A DNA stretch of 64,000 nucleotides from Aureimonas flava (GCF_003583935.1 NZ_QYRN01000008.1:62001-126000), one strand, 5' to 3'. Counted from the first letter of the stretch, positions 49,291 to 60,639 are shown. Numbers and translations: made by a program. The notes: generated from the sequence alone by a model not told the origin.

Positions 49291-50103
49291 TCAGAGGCCG
49301 AGAACGTCGCGCATCGAATAGAGGCCGGGCGGCCGGTTCCGAGCCCAGAGCGCCGCGCGCAGGGCGCCGCGCGCGAAAATCGCCCGGTCCTCGGCGTGGT
49401 GCGACAGGGTGATGCGCTCGCCCTCGCCCGCCAGGATCACGTCGTGGTCGCCCACCACCGAGCCGCCGCGCAGGGTGGCGAAGCCGATCGTTCCGGCGGC
49501 GCGGGGCCCGGTGTGCCCGTCGCGGACGCGCACGGAGGTCTCCGCGAGGTCGATCCCGCGCCCTTCGGCGGCGGCCCGGCCGAGGAGCAGCGCGGTGCCG
49601 GAGGGCGCGTCCACCTTGTGGCGGTGGTGCATCTCCAGGATCTCTATGTCGAAGGCGTCCGGCCCGAGCGCGCGCGCCGCCTGCTCCACCAGGACGGACA
49701 GGAGGTTGACGCCAAGGCTCATGTTGCCGGACTTCACGATCCGCGCGCCCTGCGCCCCGGCCGCGGCGATGGCCTCGTCGTCCGCAGCGGAGCACCCGGT
49801 CGTGCCGATCACGTGCACCAGCCCGCGCCGGGCCGTCTCGCGCGCCAGGAAGACGCTGGCCGCCGGGGCGGTAAAGTCGATCACGCCGTCGCCGGCCGCG
49901 AGCGCCGCGTCGAGATCGTCGGTCACGGGGACACCGAGATGCCCGGCGCCCGCGAGTTGGCCCGCGTCGCTGCCGAGCGCCAGCGAGCCCGGCCGCTCCA
50001 GCGCGGCGGCCACGGTCAGGTCCGGCGCCTCGTGCGCCAGACGCACCAGCGTGCGGCCCATCCGGCCCGCCGCCCCCAGAATCACCAGCCGCATCGCGTC
50101 CAT
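49291..50103 (-). CDS. dapB: 4-hydroxy-tetrahydrodipicolinate reductase
   Basis: A 270-aa enzyme of lysine/diaminopimelate synthesis. The NAD(P)-binding motif is [16 protein letters not shown], and the catalytic/substrate motif is [22 protein letters not shown] 50,103 follows AAGGAGGGG; a second ATG at 50,094 is possible. It lies 13 bp after the ABC exporter gene and before gpmA, all on the minus strand. Confidence 0.96.
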   Translation of the reverse strand: MDAMRLVILGAAGRMGRTLVRLAHEAPDLTVAAALERPGSLALGSDAGQLAGAGHLGVPVTDDLDAALAAGDGVIDFTAPAASVFLARETARRGLVHVIGTTGCSAADDEAIAAAGAQGARIVKSGNMSLGVNLLSVLVEQAARALGPDAFDIEILEMHHRHKVDAPSGTALLLGRAAAEGRGIDLAETSVRVRDGHTGPRAAGTIGFATLRGGSVVGDHDVILAGEGERITLSHHAEDRAIFARGALRAALWARNRPPGLYSMRDVLGL

Positions 50104-50116
50104 GCGCGCCCCTCCT

Positions 50117-51925
50117 TCAGTCCACCGTCTCGCCCGCGCCCGACTGGAGCGCGTGGAAGCGTGCGTAGAGCCCGTTCGGGCGCGCGCTGAGCTCGGCATG
50201 GCTGCCGGTCTCCACCACGCGGCCGCGCTCCACCACCAGGATCTGGTCGGCGCCCACCACCGTGGAGAGGCGATGGGCGACCACCAGCACGGTGCGCCCG
50301 CGCATCGCCTCCTCCAGCGCCCGCTGCACCAGCATCTCGGAGCGCGAATCCAGCGCCGAGGTGGCCTCGTCCAGCACCAGGATCGGCGCGTCGCGCACCA
50401 GGGCGCGGGCGATCGACAGGCGCTGGCGCTGGCCGCCAGACAGGGTCGCACCGCCTTCGCCGACCGGCGTCTCGTAGCCCAGCGGCTGGGCCAGGATGAA
50501 GTCCTCCGCCTGGGCGCGGCGCGCCGCCTCCTCCACCTCGGCGTCGTCCGCCTCGGGCCGCCCGAAGCGGATGTTGTCGCGGATCGTGCCCTCGAACAGA
50601 ACCGGCTGCTGCGGCACATAGGCGATCTGCGTGCGCAGGGAACGCTTGGTGACCTCCCGGATGTCCTGGCCGTCGATCAGGATATGGCCCGAGGCCGGGT
50701 CGTGAAACCGCTCCAGCAGCGACAGGACCGTGGACTTGCCCCCGCCCGACGCTCCCACCAGCGCCGTGGTCCGCCCGGCCGGCGCGGTGAAGCCGACGCC
50801 GCGCAGGACCTCCTCACCGCCGGGATAGGCGAAGCGCACGTCCTGGAACACGATCTCGCCGCGCGCCACCTCCAGCGCCCGCGCGCCCGGCGCGTCGGCC
50901 TGCCGGGGCGGCTCGTCCAGGATCTCGTAGATCATGCGCGCGTTGACCAGCGCCTTCTCGAGCTGCACCTGCAGCCGGGCCAGCCGGCGCGCCGGGTCGT
51001 AGGCGAGGAGCAGCGCCGTGATGAAGGCGAACATGGCGCCGGGCGAATAGCCGTAGACGATGGAGCGGTAGCCCGACCAGGCGATCACGGCGGCCACGGC
51101 GAGGCCGGCCACCGTTTCCGTCACCGGACCGGACCGCTCGGTGATCGCCGCGATGCGGTTGGAGCGCTCCTCCGCCTGCCGGATCAGCCCTTCGGTGCGA
51201 TCGCGCAGCAGCGCCTCCATGGTGAAGGCCTTCACCACCTGGATGCCCTGCGCCGTCTCCTGCATGGAGCCCAGGACGCGGGCGTTGAGGTCCACCGACT
51301 GGCGCGTCGCCTTGCGCAGCTTGCGCGACAGGGTGGAGATCATGATCGCGATCGGCGGCCCGGCGGTGAGCGCGATCAAGGACAGGACCCAGTCCTGCCA
51401 GATCATCGCGGCCACCAGGAACACCAGGGTCAGGAGGTCGCGCGCGAGCGAGGTGACCGTGAGGTTCAGCGTGTCGCGCACGCCCGAGACGTTCTGGTTG
51501 ATGCGCGCGGCGAGCTGCGCCGATCGGTTCTCGCTGTAGAAGTCGACCGACAGCTCGGTGAGATGCGCGAAGAGCCGGCGCTGGTAGCGCGCCACGATGT
51601 CGTTGCCGATCCGCGACAGGATCACGCCCTGTCCGTAGGAGGCCATCCCCCGGATCAGGAACGAGAGGAACACGGCGAAGGGCAGCGAGAACAGGACCGC
51701 GCGGTTGCCCTCCACGAAGATCTGGTCGATCACGTCGCGCATGATCCAGGCGAGGAAGGCCGTGGTCAGCGCCACCAGGATCAGGCACACGATCGCCAGG
51801 GCGTAGCCGCGCACGTGCTCTCGCCCGTTCTCCGCCAGGATCCGCCTCAGGAGGCGCAGCGCCTCGCCGCGCTCGGCCCCGTCCGACAGCGACAGGCTCT
51901 TCTTGGTTCCGATCAACGCCACCAA
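50117..51925 (-). CDS. MsbA-like ABC exporter (membrane domain + ATPase)
   Basis: A 602-aa half-transporter. Six membrane helices (about 35-310) precede the ATPase with Walker A ([20 protein letters not shown]), signature ([18 protein letters not shown]) and Walker B ([20 protein letters not shown]). It resembles MsbA and related lipid or multidrug exporters; the substrate cannot be told. It lies upstream of dapB in one run of minus-strand genes. Confidence 0.9.
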   Translation of the reverse strand: MVALIGTKKSLSLSDGAERGEALRLLRRILAENGREHVRGYALAIVCLILVALTTAFLAWIMRDVIDQIFVEGNRAVLFSLPFAVFLSFLIRGMASYGQGVILSRIGNDIVARYQRRLFAHLTELSVDFYSENRSAQLAARINQNVSGVRDTLNLTVTSLARDLLTLVFLVAAMIWQDWVLSLIALTAGPPIAIMISTLSRKLRKATRQSVDLNARVLGSMQETAQGIQVVKAFTMEALLRDRTEGLIRQAEERSNRIAAITERSGPVTETVAGLAVAAVIAWSGYRSIVYGYSPGAMFAFITALLLAYDPARRLARLQVQLEKALVNARMIYEILDEPPRQADAPGARALEVARGEIVFQDVRFAYPGGEEVLRGVGFTAPAGRTTALVGASGGGKSTVLSLLERFHDPASGHILIDGQDIREVTKRSLRTQIAYVPQQPVLFEGTIRDNIRFGRPEADDAEVEEAARRAQAEDFILAQPLGYETPVGEGGATLSGGQRQRLSIARALVRDAPILVLDEATSALDSRSEMLVQRALEEAMRGRTVLVVAHRLSTVVGADQILVVERGRVVETGSHAELSARPNGLYARFHALQSGAGETVD

Positions 51926-51994
51926 CCCTCGTTCGGCGGCTCTATAGCGCGTCGCCGCGAGGCTGCCTACCGGGCGCGAATTCGCGCCCTCCCG

Positions 51995-53020
51995 TCAGGC
52001 GATCCAGCGCCGGCCCGCCGTTTCCAGGCCGTAGAAGCGGGGCGTGCGGGCGTAGGCGGCAAGGCCGGCGAGCGCAGCCAGCGGCTGGGTGATCACGAAC
52101 AGCGGGATGTCGCGCAGCAGATCGCCGTGTGGCGCCTTGTCCTCGAAGGCGGCGCGCATCTCGGCGGCCCGGACCACCGGGATGATGCGCTGGAAGATGC
52201 CGCCGGCGATGTAGACCCCGCCGCGCGCCATGAACAGGAGCGCGAGGTCGCCGGCGAGTCGCCCGAGATACACGGCGAAGAGCTGCACGGCCTCGCCCGA
52301 CTGGTGGTCGCGCGCGTTCAGCGCGGCCTCGGTCACGGCCGCCGGGTCGGCATGGACCGGGGCGACGCCGTCGGCCGCGCACACGGCGCGGTAGAGATTG
52401 ACGAGGCCGCGCCCGCACAGGATCTGCTCGCCCGAGACGCGGCCCCCGATCGTTTCGAGATGCGGCCAGATGGCGGCGTCGCGCGCGGTTCGCGGGCCGA
52501 GATCGACATGGCCGCCCTCGCCCGCCACGGGAATCCACATCCGGCGCGCGCGCACCAGCCCGGCGACGCCGAGGCCCGTGCCGGGCCCGACCACGACCCG
52601 GCTCGCCCCCTCGCGCACGGTGCCCCCGCCGATCGCCTCGCGCCCGCCCTCGGGCAGCGCCGACACGGCGAGCGCCTGCGCCTCGAAGTCGTTGAGCACG
52701 ATGACCTCCTCGAAGCCGAGGCCGCCGATCAGCGTGCGCGGACGCACCACCCAGGGGCAGTTGGTGAGGTCGATCTCGTCGCCGTCCACCGGGCCGGCGA
52801 TGGCCAGGACCGCCGTGGCAGGGCGGATCGAGGTCTTGTCCAGGACGGCGGACTGGATCGCGTCGTCGATGTTGGCGAAATCGGCGGTCTGGACGGTGGG
52901 AAAAGCCTTGGGCTCGGCCAGCGCGTCGGGGAGAATCGCGAAGCGGGCGTTGGTGCCCCCGATGTCGCCGATCAGGATGGGAAACTTCAGACTGTCGGTC
53001 GTGTCGGCGACATGAACCAT
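51995..53020 (-). CDS. glk: Glucokinase
   Basis: A 341-aa protein of the bacterial (COG0837) glucokinase family. The phosphate-binding motif is [33 protein letters not shown] holds the catalytic Asp; [16 protein letters not shown] is the sugar-binding motif. It phosphorylates glucose with ATP. The start is uncertain: ATG 53,020 is used, while ATG 53,032 is also in frame and neither has a strong ribosome site. It is divergent from bioR. Confidence 0.93.
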   Translation of the reverse strand: MVHVADTTDSLKFPILIGDIGGTNARFAILPDALAEPKAFPTVQTADFANIDDAIQSAVLDKTSIRPATAVLAIAGPVDGDEIDLTNCPWVVRPRTLIGGLGFEEVIVLNDFEAQALAVSALPEGGREAIGGGTVREGASRVVVGPGTGLGVAGLVRARRMWIPVAGEGGHVDLGPRTARDAAIWPHLETIGGRVSGEQILCGRGLVNLYRAVCAADGVAPVHADPAAVTEAALNARDHQSGEAVQLFAVYLGRLAGDLALLFMARGGVYIAGGIFQRIIPVVRAAEMRAAFEDKAPHGDLLRDIPLFVITQPLAALAGLAAYARTPRFYGLETAGRRWIA

Positions 53021-53148
53021 GGGACATCCCATCTCATCGTTTGACGATCGCCATAACACCGCGGCGCCGCCGGCAAAAGACGCCCCCGCCGGGGCGCCCG
53101 TCGCCGAGCCGGTCGACGCGCCCCATTTCGTGGACTATCCCGAGTCTC

Positions 53149-53787
53149 ATGAACGCAACCAAGGACGACCCGCTTGCGATCCGCATCAGCCGCGCGCTGG
53201 CCGACCGCATCGTCACCGGCGCGATCGCGGCGGGAGCCCGGTTGCGCCAGGACCACGTGGCGGCGGAGTTCCAGGCCAGCCATGTGCCGGTGCGCGAGGC
53301 CTTCCGCCGCCTCGAGGCGCAGGGGCTCGTGGTGAGCGAGCCGCGACGGGGGGTGCGGGTCGCGAGCTTCAGCCCCGACGAGGTGCGCGAGGTCGCCGAG
53401 ATGCGCGCCTCGCTGGAGAGCCTCGCCCTGCGCAACGCCTTCCCGCACCTGACGCGCTCGCTCCTGGACGAGGCCGGCCGGATCGTGGAGGCGGGCGACC
53501 AGGCGCGCAGCGTGCAGGCCTGGGAGGAGGCCAACCGGGCCTTCCACCGCACGATCCTCGGCCCGTGCGGCATGCCACGCCTGCTGCGGACCATCGAGGA
53601 TCTCCAGGCGGCCAGCGCGCGGTTCCTGTTCTCCGGCTGGCGCGCGGAGTGGGACGCGCCCACGGACCGCGATCACCGGGCGATCCTGGAGGCGCTGCGC
53701 GCCGGCGACCGCGACCGCGCCGCCGGCACGCTCGCGCGCCACGTGCAGCGGGCCGGACAGGTCGGTCCATCGGCACCGCCGCGCTGA
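53149..53787 (+). CDS. bioR: GntR-family biotin regulator BioR
   Basis: A 212-aa FCD-type GntR regulator. The HTH is LRQDHVAAEFQASHVPVREA, then FRRLEAQGLVVSEPRRGVRV. In alphaproteobacteria a GntR protein next to bioYB with TTATCTATAA-like sites is BioR, the repressor of biotin genes. Both conditions are met here: two such sites lie in the 94-bp gap before bioY. ATG 53,149 is chosen over an earlier in-frame ATG (53,041) because the GntR domain starts just after it. Confidence 0.88.
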   Translation: MNATKDDPLAIRISRALADRIVTGAIAAGARLRQDHVAAEFQASHVPVREAFRRLEAQGLVVSEPRRGVRVASFSPDEVREVAEMRASLESLALRNAFPHLTRSLLDEAGRIVEAGDQARSVQAWEEANRAFHRTILGPCGMPRLLRTIEDLQAASARFLFSGWRAEWDAPTDRDHRAILEALRAGDRDRAAGTLARHVQRAGQVGPSAPPR

Positions 53788-53795
53788 CAGAGGAA

Positions 53796-53809
53796 TTTAT
53801 CTATTATTT
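53796..53809. promoter_or_regulatory. BioR operator, distal
   Basis: TTTATCTATTATTT contains TTATCTATTA, one base from the BioR consensus TTATMKATAA. It is the exact inverted copy of the site at 53,867-53,880, 71 bp away centre to centre. Confidence 0.8.
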
Positions 53810-53866
53810 GCAGGTCTATTGATCGAATCGCCGCAGACGGCAATGCTCCGCCGATCAGATCCCTAG

Positions 53867-53880
53867 AAATAATAGATAAA
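53867..53880. promoter_or_regulatory. BioR operator, next to the bioY start
   Basis: AAATAATAGATAAA contains TAATAGATAA, the reverse complement of the distal site. It ends one base before the bioY ATG (53,882), so bound repressor would cover the start region. The usual GGAGG is absent there; AGATAAAG is the only candidate. Confidence 0.8.
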
Positions 53881-53881
53881 G

Positions 53882-54442
53882 ATGATGCGCGATCCCTCCA
53901 CCTCCCTTCCCGCCATCCGGTCGCGGCGGCTGCCCGTCGTGCTCGCCCTGCCGCTCGGCGTCGCGCTGATGACGCTGGCCGCCAAGGTGCAGGTGCCCTT
54001 CTGGCCTGTTCCCATGACCCTGCACACCATGGCGGTCATGGGCTTCGCGGCGTTCCTCGGCCCGCGCCGCGCCGCGACGATCTTCCTCGCCTACCTCGCC
54101 GCCGGCGCCGCCGGCCTGCCGGTGTTCTCCGGCACGCCCGAGCGCGGGATCGGCCTTGCCTACATGGTCGGGCCGACGGGCGGGTACCTCGCCGGGTACC
54201 TGGTCGCCTGCGCGCTGGTGGGACATCTCGCCGCCGGGCGCGGCGCCCTCGGCCGCTTCGCGGCGATGCTGGCGGGGCTCGTTCCGGTCTACGCGCTGGG
54301 CGCGGCCTGGCTGACGCTGTTCGTCCCGGCCTCCGAGGTCTTTGCGACGGGCGTCGCGCCGTTCGTTCCGGGGGACGTCGTGAAGATCGCCATCCTGACG
54401 GCCGTCTTCGCGGCGCTGGCGCGCCGGACCGCCGCCCGATGA
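53882..54442 (+). CDS. bioY: Biotin transporter BioY (S component)
   Basis: A 186-aa membrane protein with about six segments. [20 protein letters not shown] is the BioY signature region, and [20 protein letters not shown] the second. It takes up biotin, alone or with an ECF energising module (no ecfAT genes are here). Its stop overlaps the bioB start as ATGA. Two BioR operators precede it. Confidence 0.95.
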   Translation: MMRDPSTSLPAIRSRRLPVVLALPLGVALMTLAAKVQVPFWPVPMTLHTMAVMGFAAFLGPRRAATIFLAYLAAGAAGLPVFSGTPERGIGLAYMVGPTGGYLAGYLVACALVGHLAAGRGALGRFAAMLAGLVPVYALGAAWLTLFVPASEVFATGVAPFVPGDVVKIAILTAVFAALARRTAAR

Positions 54443-55431
54443 GCGCCGACGACGGCCGAATCCGCCACGACTGGGTGGTGGACGAGATCGCGGCGCTGCT
54501 CGGCGCGCCGCTTCTCGACCTCGTCGGCCGCGCCCAGGCCGTGCATCGGCAGCATCACGATCCGAACGCCGTGCAGCGCGCGAGCCTCCTGTCGATCAAG
54601 ACGGGCGGCTGCCCGGAGAACTGCGCCTACTGCCCGCAGTCGGCCCATCATCGCGAGGTGGACCTCACGCGCGAGCGGCTGATGCGGCCGGAGGCCGTGC
54701 TCCGGCTCGCCGAAACGGCGCGAGCGGCGGGCGCCACGCGCTTCTGCATGGGCGCGGCGTGGCGAGAGGTGCGCGACGGCCCGGCGTTCGACGCCGTGGT
54801 GGAGATGGTGGAGGGCGTCGACGCGCTGGGCCTCGAGGCCTGCGTGACGCTCGGCATGCTGAAGCCGCACCACGCCGAGCGCCTCGCGCGGGCGGGCCTC
54901 AAGGCCTACAACCACAATCTCGACACCTCGCCCGAATTCTACAGCCGCATCGTCACCACGCGGACCTACGAGGACCGACTGGAGACGCTCGCCGCCGTGC
55001 GCGCCGCCGGCATCGACCTGTGCTGCGGCGGCATCATCGGCATGGGCGAGAGCCTCCGGGACCGGGCGAGCCTCCTGCAGGTGCTGGCCGGCTTCGATCC
55101 CCATCCCGAGAGCGTGCCGATCAACGCCCTGGTGCCCGTCGCCGGCACGCCGCTCGCCGGGCGGCGGGAGGTCGACGCGCTGGACCTCGTGCGCATGGTC
55201 GCCGCCGCGCGCCTGACGATGCCTAAGGCGCGCGTGCGCCTGTCGGCCGGACGAGCCGCGCTCGGCCGCGACGCGCAGATCCTATGCTTCCTGGCCGGGG
55301 CAAACTCGATCTTCTATGGCGACACGCTGCTGACCACGCCCAACGCGGGGATCGGCGAGGACGCCGACCTCCTGGCCGCGATCGGCCCGCTCGCGGACAA
55401 GGCGCCGGCGTTCGCGGCGGCGGCCTCCTGA
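54439..55431 (+). CDS. bioB: Biotin synthase
   Basis: A 330-aa radical-SAM enzyme that inserts sulfur into dethiobiotin. The 4Fe-4S motif is [16 protein letters not shown] (CxxxCxxC). Further family motifs: [34 protein letters not shown] and [12 protein letters not shown]. It is translated with bioY. Other bio genes (bioA, F, D) are absent from the window. Confidence 0.97.
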   Translation: MSADDGRIRHDWVVDEIAALLGAPLLDLVGRAQAVHRQHHDPNAVQRASLLSIKTGGCPENCAYCPQSAHHREVDLTRERLMRPEAVLRLAETARAAGATRFCMGAAWREVRDGPAFDAVVEMVEGVDALGLEACVTLGMLKPHHAERLARAGLKAYNHNLDTSPEFYSRIVTTRTYEDRLETLAAVRAAGIDLCCGGIIGMGESLRDRASLLQVLAGFDPHPESVPINALVPVAGTPLAGRREVDALDLVRMVAAARLTMPKARVRLSAGRAALGRDAQILCFLAGANSIFYGDTLLTTPNAGIGEDADLLAAIGPLADKAPAFAAAAS

Positions 55432-55444
55432 CCGCTCGCCGCGC

Positions 55445-56497
55445 TCAGCCGTTGGGACGGAAGCGCGGCATCGGCAGGCGTCCGGCGTCCGGCACGGCGG
55501 CCGGCGGCACCGGGGCGGCCACCGGCGGACGGGCGGCCGGCACCGGCTCCGGCGCGAGCGCCATCGGCGCCGCCTCGACGGGCGGGGCGGCGCGCGCGGC
55601 CACCGGCGCACCGCCGGCGTCGGGCTGCTTCAGCACCGCCGCGCAGGCGCGCGGCAGCGCGGCCAGGAAGATCGGCGGCGGCTTCTTGTAGGGCTTGGCG
55701 TTCGGCGGCGGCGGCTGGAGCGCCACGTTGAACCACCAGTCCAGCTTGTCGCAGCCGTCGCCCTTGCCGGTGGATTCCTGCGGCTGGCAGTTGGGCGAGC
55801 CCGGCTGGCAGACCATGCGGACGTGGAAATGGTAGTCGTGGCCGTACATCGGCCGCACCTTGTTGAGCCAAGCCCGGTCGCGCCCGGCCGTGCGGCAGAG
55901 CTTCTCCTTGATGCCGGGATGCACGAAGATGCGCTCCACCTCGGGCTCGCGCGCGGCGGTGCGCAGGAGCTTCAGCATCTCCGGCCGCCAGCGCCGCTCG
56001 TCGACATGGCGGGTGCGCGGGTCGATCACGGAGGGCAGCGGCATGCCGTCCCGCTCCTCGTCCGAGAGGCGGCGGTTCGGCATCTCGGTGAGATAGATGT
56101 CGGCATCGAGGCCGATCTGGTGCGAGGCGTGGCCGTCCCTCATCGGGCCGCCGCGCGGCTGGGCCATGTCGCCGAACAGGAGGCCGCGCCAGTTCGCCTC
56201 GCGCCGCGCGTCGACCGACAGGCGCTGGAGCAGCGCGATCATCGCGGGATGGGCATAGGCGCGGTCGCGCGAGGGCTTCATCACCTGCCAGGTCGGCCCG
56301 TCCTTGGGCATCTCCATGCCGCCGGCGAGGCACCCCTTGGAATAGAAGCCGATGCTCTGCGGCGCGGCGGCCGAAGGGTGACGCTCGGCCGAGAACAGAT
56401 CCTTGGCCGCCGGCTCGGCCCGCGCCGCGCCGCCGAGTGCGAGCGCCAGCGCCAGCGCCAGTGCGAGGGCCCGTCCCGGCCCCATCGATCCCGCCAT
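55445..56497 (-). CDS. mepA: Penicillin-insensitive murein endopeptidase MepA
   Basis: A 350-aa periplasmic LAS-family metallopeptidase that cuts D-Ala-mDAP cross-links. Signal peptide with an unusual LALALALALALALGG run, encoded by a tandem six-base repeat (about 56,445-56,465). Zinc-ligand motifs are HASHQIGLDADIYLT and YHFHVRMVCQPG. Three extra cysteines follow. The C-terminal 80 residues are Ala/Pro-rich and probably disordered. It is convergent with bioB. Confidence 0.93.
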   Translation of the reverse strand: MAGSMGPGRALALALALALALGGAARAEPAAKDLFSAERHPSAAAPQSIGFYSKGCLAGGMEMPKDGPTWQVMKPSRDRAYAHPAMIALLQRLSVDARREANWRGLLFGDMAQPRGGPMRDGHASHQIGLDADIYLTEMPNRRLSDEERDGMPLPSVIDPRTRHVDERRWRPEMLKLLRTAAREPEVERIFVHPGIKEKLCRTAGRDRAWLNKVRPMYGHDYHFHVRMVCQPGSPNCQPQESTGKGDGCDKLDWWFNVALQPPPPNAKPYKKPPPIFLAALPRACAAVLKQPDAGGAPVAARAAPPVEAAPMALAPEPVPAARPPVAAPVPPAAVPDAGRLPMPRFRPNG

Positions 56498-56589
56498 GCC
56501 ACAACCCTCCGTTCGGCCGCGATGAGCCCCACAGATCGGCCGAAACTATGGCCGGCGGTTGACCTGGAGCTTGCGCGGGGCGTGGCGCC

Positions 56590-57576
56590 TCAGACCGGGA
56601 CGGGCGCGCCCGCCTCGGCCGAGCGGTAGAAGGCGTCGATGACGCGCTGATTGAGCACCGACTCCTCCAGCGTGAACAGCGCCTCGCCCGAGCCCGCGAC
56701 GGCCCGTGCGAAGGCCTCGGCCTGGAGCCGGTACTGATCGACCCCGCCGAAGCGCGCGGTCTCGGCATGGCCGTGGCCGCAGTCGTGCAGGTGCACGGCG
56801 GCGTCGCCGTAGATCCCCGCGTTGAAGGGCGCGTCCACCTCGATGAAGCCCCCCGTGCCGTGGAACACCATGGTCTGGCGCGCGGCGAGCTGGGTGGCGA
56901 CGTAGAAGCCGAGGCGGAAGTCCTCGAACTCCGCCTCGCACTCGGCCAGGATGTCTGTGCCGAACCGCTCGTCGCGCTCGATCCGGGCGCGCGCGGCGCG
57001 CGGCTCCAGGCCCGTGGCGAAGCGCGTCGCCACCACCGGATAGACGCCGATGTCGGGCAGGCCGCCGCCGCCGAGCTCGAGCCGGTTGCGCATGTTGGAC
57101 GGGTCGTCGTTGAAATAGGAGAAGGCGCCCTGCACCAGGCGCAGGCGGCCGATGCGGCCCGCCGCGATCCACTCGCGCACCTTGGCCCATTGCGGATGGT
57201 GGCGCACCATGAAGGCCTCCGCCACCACGACGCCGGCGCGGTCGCGCGCGGCGATCACGGGCGCGATGTCCTCGGCGCGCAGGGCCAGCGGCTTCTCCAC
57301 CAGCACGTGCTTGCCCGCCTCGGCCGCCCGGACCGCCCACTCCACGTGCTGCGCGGTGGGAAGCGGCACGTAGACCGCGTCGATCTCGGGCGAGGCGAGC
57401 AGCGCCTCGTAGGAGCCGAAGGCGCGCGGCGCGCCGAAATGGCGCGCGAGCTCGCGCGCCCGCCCCTCGTCGCGGCTGGCGATGCCCTCCACCACGCAGC
57501 CCTCCGCCTTCAGGAGCGCCGGAACGACGTGCTCGCGGGCGATCTTGGCGCCCGACAGAATTCCCCAACGCAGCAT
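56590..57576 (-). CDS. Gfo/Idh/MocA-family oxidoreductase
   Basis: A 328-aa protein. N-terminal NAD(P)-binding domain (LRWGILSGAKIAREHVVPAL) with the EKP catalytic motif (AGKHVLVEKPLALRAEDI). The C-terminal substrate domain has LGGGGLPDIGVYPVVATRFA. It probably acts on a sugar or polyol; the exact substrate is unknown. ATG 57,576 follows GGGGAGG. It lies 68 bp after pheT on the same strand. Confidence 0.88.
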   Translation of the reverse strand: MLRWGILSGAKIAREHVVPALLKAEGCVVEGIASRDEGRARELARHFGAPRAFGSYEALLASPEIDAVYVPLPTAQHVEWAVRAAEAGKHVLVEKPLALRAEDIAPVIAARDRAGVVVAEAFMVRHHPQWAKVREWIAAGRIGRLRLVQGAFSYFNDDPSNMRNRLELGGGGLPDIGVYPVVATRFATGLEPRAARARIERDERFGTDILAECEAEFEDFRLGFYVATQLAARQTMVFHGTGGFIEVDAPFNAGIYGDAAVHLHDCGHGHAETARFGGVDQYRLQAEAFARAVAGSGEALFTLEESVLNQRVIDAFYRSAEAGAPVPV

Positions 57577-57644
57577 GGCCGCCTCCCCTTCTCCCTTGTG
57601 CCGGCCCTCGGGTCCGGCTCCGTCGACCGGCTCGCCTGCCCCGC

Positions 57645-60059
57645 TCAGGCGCGCAGCCGGCCGCCGGTCGCCTTCTCCACCGCCGCCACGATCTTGGCGG
57701 AGGCCGCCTCGAGATCCTCGTCGGTGAGCGTCTTCTCCGCCGGATTGAGCGTCACCTCGATGGCCACCGACTTGGCGTTCTCGCCGAGCGCGGCGCCTTC
57801 GAACACGTCGAACAGGCGCACCTCGCCGATCAGCTTGCGGTCGGCCCCCTCGGCGGCGCGGATCAGACGGATCGCGTCGACGCCCCGGTCCACCACGAAG
57901 GCGAAGTCGCGCTTCACCGGCTGGAAGGGCGAAAGCCGCAGCACCGGCTTGGTGCGCGTCGCCTTGCGCTTGCCCTCCGGCACCTCGTCCAGGAACACCT
58001 CGAAGCCGGCCGCGGCGCCCGACACGCCGAGCGTCTTCAGCGCGCGCGGATGGAACTCGCCGAACTCGGCCAGCACGGTCTTCGGACCGAGCTTGATCCG
58101 GCCCGACCGGCCCGGATGGTACCAGGAACTGGCGGGCGTCTCGAACTGGAGCCGCTCCACCGGCACGCCCACGGCCTCCAGCACGGCCAGCGCGTCGGCC
58201 TTGGCGTCGAACACGCCGACGGGCGCCGCGTTGCCGGCCCAGTCGCGCCCGGCGCCGGCATGGCCCGCCGTGCCCCGTCGCACGCCGCCCGCCACGCGCG
58301 CCTGGCCGTCCGGCTCGTCGGAGCGGTAGACCGACGCCACCTCGAACAGCGCCAGGTCGCCGAAGCCGCGCTGCGTGTTGCGCTGGGCCGCCTGCAGGAG
58401 GTTGGGCAGCAGGGAGGGGCGCATGTCCGACAGGTCGGCCGCGATCGGGTTCTCCAGGCTGAGATGGGCGGCGCCCCCGCCGAACGCCCGGGCCGCCTCC
58501 GCAGAGACGAAGGAATAGGTCACCGCCTCGGCGAGGCCCCGCGCGGCGAGCGTGCGCCGGGCGGCGCGGTCGCGCAACTGGCGCGGCGTCAGGATGCGGG
58601 CGTTGACGCCCGCCAGCGGCGGCAGCGGCCGGGGCTCGATCGTGTCGACGCCCACGAGGCGCATGATCTCCTCCACGAGATCGGCCTTGCCCTCGATGTC
58701 CGGGCGCCAGGACGGGGGCGCGACGCCCGCTTCGTCGCCGCGCCGCTCCACGGCGAAGCCGAGCCGGGTCAGGATCTCGACCTGGCGCTCGGGTTCGACC
58801 TGGAGGCCGGTCAGGCGCTCCACCTCGGAGAAGGGGAAACGGATCGGCTCGCGCGCGTCCGCGCGCGCGGGCACCACCAGCGCCTCGCTGGGCGTGCCGC
58901 CGCACAGGTCCATCACGAGGCGAGTGGCGAGCTCGAGGCCCGTCGCCATGAAGGCCGGGTCGACGCCGCGCTCGAAGCGGTAGCGCGCGTCGGTGATGAT
59001 GCCGAGCGAACGGCCGGTGCGGGCGATGGCGAGCGGCTCCCACAGCGCCGATTCGATCAGGACGTCGGTGGTGCGCTCGTCGCAGCCCGACGCTTCGCCC
59101 CCCAGGATGCCGCCGATGGATTCGGGGCCCCGGTCGTCGGCGATCACGCAGACCTTCGGGTTCAGGGCATGGGTGCGCCCGTCCAGGCCGACCAGTTCCT
59201 CGCCCTCGCGCGCCTGGCGCACCACGAGCCCGCCCGCGACCTTGGCCGCGTCGAACACGTGCAGCGGCCGGCCCCGATCGAAGGTCATGTAGTTGGTGAC
59301 GTCGACCAGAGCGTTGATCGGACGCAGGCCGATCGCCTTCAGCCGCTTCTGCATCCATTCGGGCGAGGCGCCGTTGCGCACGCCCGACACGCGGCGCAGC
59401 GCGAAGCCGAGGCAGGTCGCGCTGTCGACCGAGACCGGCACCGGGCAGGCGCCCTCGCCCGCCACCGGCTCCACCGCGTCGCCCTTCAGCGTGCCGAGGC
59501 CGGAGGCCGCGAGATCGCGCGCGATGCCGTGGACGCCCGTCGCGTCCGGCCGGTTGGGCGTCAGGTTGATCTCGATCACCGGGTCGGCAAGCCCGGCATA
59601 GTCGGCGAAGGCGGTGCCCACGGGCGCGTCGTCCGGCAGGTCGATGATGCCGTTGTGCTCGTCGGACAGCTCCAGCTCGCGCTCCGAGCACATCATGCCG
59701 AAGCTCTCGACGCCGCGGATCTTGCCGATGCCCAGCGTCACGTCGAGGCCGGGCACGTAGGTGCCCGGCAGGCCCAGCACGCCCACGAGACCGGCGCGCG
59801 CGTTGGGCGCCCCGCAGACGACCTGCAGCGGCTTGCCGTCGTTGACGCCGGGCCCGGCGTCAACGGTCAGCACCTGGAGCTTGTCGGCGTCGGGATGGCG
59901 CGCGGCGGCGAGGACGCGCGCGATGGTGAAGGCGCGCATGCCCGCCTTGTCGTCGAGCGATTCCACCTCGAGGCCGATGGCGGTGAGACGCTCGGCGATC
60001 TCCGGCAGGGTGGCGTCGGTGTCGAGATGATCCTTCAGCCAGGACAGGGTGAACTTCAT
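57645..60059 (-). CDS. pheT: Phenylalanyl-tRNA synthetase beta subunit
   Basis: An 804-aa subunit of normal length. Domains in order: tRNA-binding EMAP-like (about 40-150), B3/B4 editing domain (about 210-380, [20 protein letters not shown] just before), B5 (about 400-475, [16 protein letters not shown]), the catalytic-like domain (about 490-690) and a C-terminal ferredoxin-like anticodon-binding domain (about 710-804, [20 protein letters not shown]). It lies downstream of pheS but is separated from it by two genes. Confidence 0.97.
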   Translation of the reverse strand: MKFTLSWLKDHLDTDATLPEIAERLTAIGLEVESLDDKAGMRAFTIARVLAAARHPDADKLQVLTVDAGPGVNDGKPLQVVCGAPNARAGLVGVLGLPGTYVPGLDVTLGIGKIRGVESFGMMCSERELELSDEHNGIIDLPDDAPVGTAFADYAGLADPVIEINLTPNRPDATGVHGIARDLAASGLGTLKGDAVEPVAGEGACPVPVSVDSATCLGFALRRVSGVRNGASPEWMQKRLKAIGLRPINALVDVTNYMTFDRGRPLHVFDAAKVAGGLVVRQAREGEELVGLDGRTHALNPKVCVIADDRGPESIGGILGGEASGCDERTTDVLIESALWEPLAIARTGRSLGIITDARYRFERGVDPAFMATGLELATRLVMDLCGGTPSEALVVPARADAREPIRFPFSEVERLTGLQVEPERQVEILTRLGFAVERRGDEAGVAPPSWRPDIEGKADLVEEIMRLVGVDTIEPRPLPPLAGVNARILTPRQLRDRAARRTLAARGLAEAVTYSFVSAEAARAFGGGAAHLSLENPIAADLSDMRPSLLPNLLQAAQRNTQRGFGDLALFEVASVYRSDEPDGQARVAGGVRRGTAGHAGAGRDWAGNAAPVGVFDAKADALAVLEAVGVPVERLQFETPASSWYHPGRSGRIKLGPKTVLAEFGEFHPRALKTLGVSGAAAGFEVFLDEVPEGKRKATRTKPVLRLSPFQPVKRDFAFVVDRGVDAIRLIRAAEGADRKLIGEVRLFDVFEGAALGENAKSVAIEVTLNPAEKTLTDEDLEAASAKIVAAVEKATGGRLRA

Positions 60060-60119
60060 GACGGGCTCGATGGTCTGGAACGAAAAGGGGGCTCGGGCGC
60101 GGGCCGGAGCGGGACGGGA

Positions 60120-60536
60120 TCAGGCGCGGTCGGCGACGTCGTCGGCCGCCCGGCGGACCAGGCCGCTGGCATGCACGAAGCGGTACACCGAAAGGGCGAC
60201 CAGCGCGAACACGAGGTTGAGGATCAGGAGCGTGCCCAAGGGCTCGGCGGCGTCGAAGGCGAAGCGCGCGATCACCGTGGGCAGCAGGATGCCGACGCCC
60301 AGCGAGCCGAGAACGGCAGGCGTCGCCGGCAGGTTGGCGTAGAGCACGGCGAAGATCGCCACGGTGACGAGGGCCAGCACGTAGACGGAGGCGGACCCCG
60401 CCAGCGCACCGAAGGACACCGACAGGAACAGCCAGCCGAACACGGCCGCGACCAGCGTGCCGATGATCGCGCCGGCGATCACGGACACCGCTTCCACCAC
60501 GGCGGTTCGGGCGATGCCGGCGGCGGATCGGGCCAT
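60120..60536 (-). CDS. Small integral membrane protein (138 aa)
   Basis: Four hydrophobic segments (about 12-38, 42-65, 72-92, 96-120; first is VVEAVSVIAGAIIGTLVAAV). No signature residues and no family that I recognise. It lies between a glycosyltransferase gene and pheT on the same strand. ATG 60,536 follows GAGGAGACG. Confidence 0.6.
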   Translation of the reverse strand: MARSAAGIARTAVVEAVSVIAGAIIGTLVAAVFGWLFLSVSFGALAGSASVYVLALVTVAIFAVLYANLPATPAVLGSLGVGILLPTVIARFAFDAAEPLGTLLILNLVFALVALSVYRFVHASGLVRRAADDVADRA

Positions 60537-60639
60537 GGGATGCGTCTCCTCGTTGGACCCGGCGCGGGCCGGGCGGACGGTCGCGGCTGTGATGCCCGCC
60601 TTTGGCCCCAGGGTCAAATGGGCACCGCCCGAACGCGGC

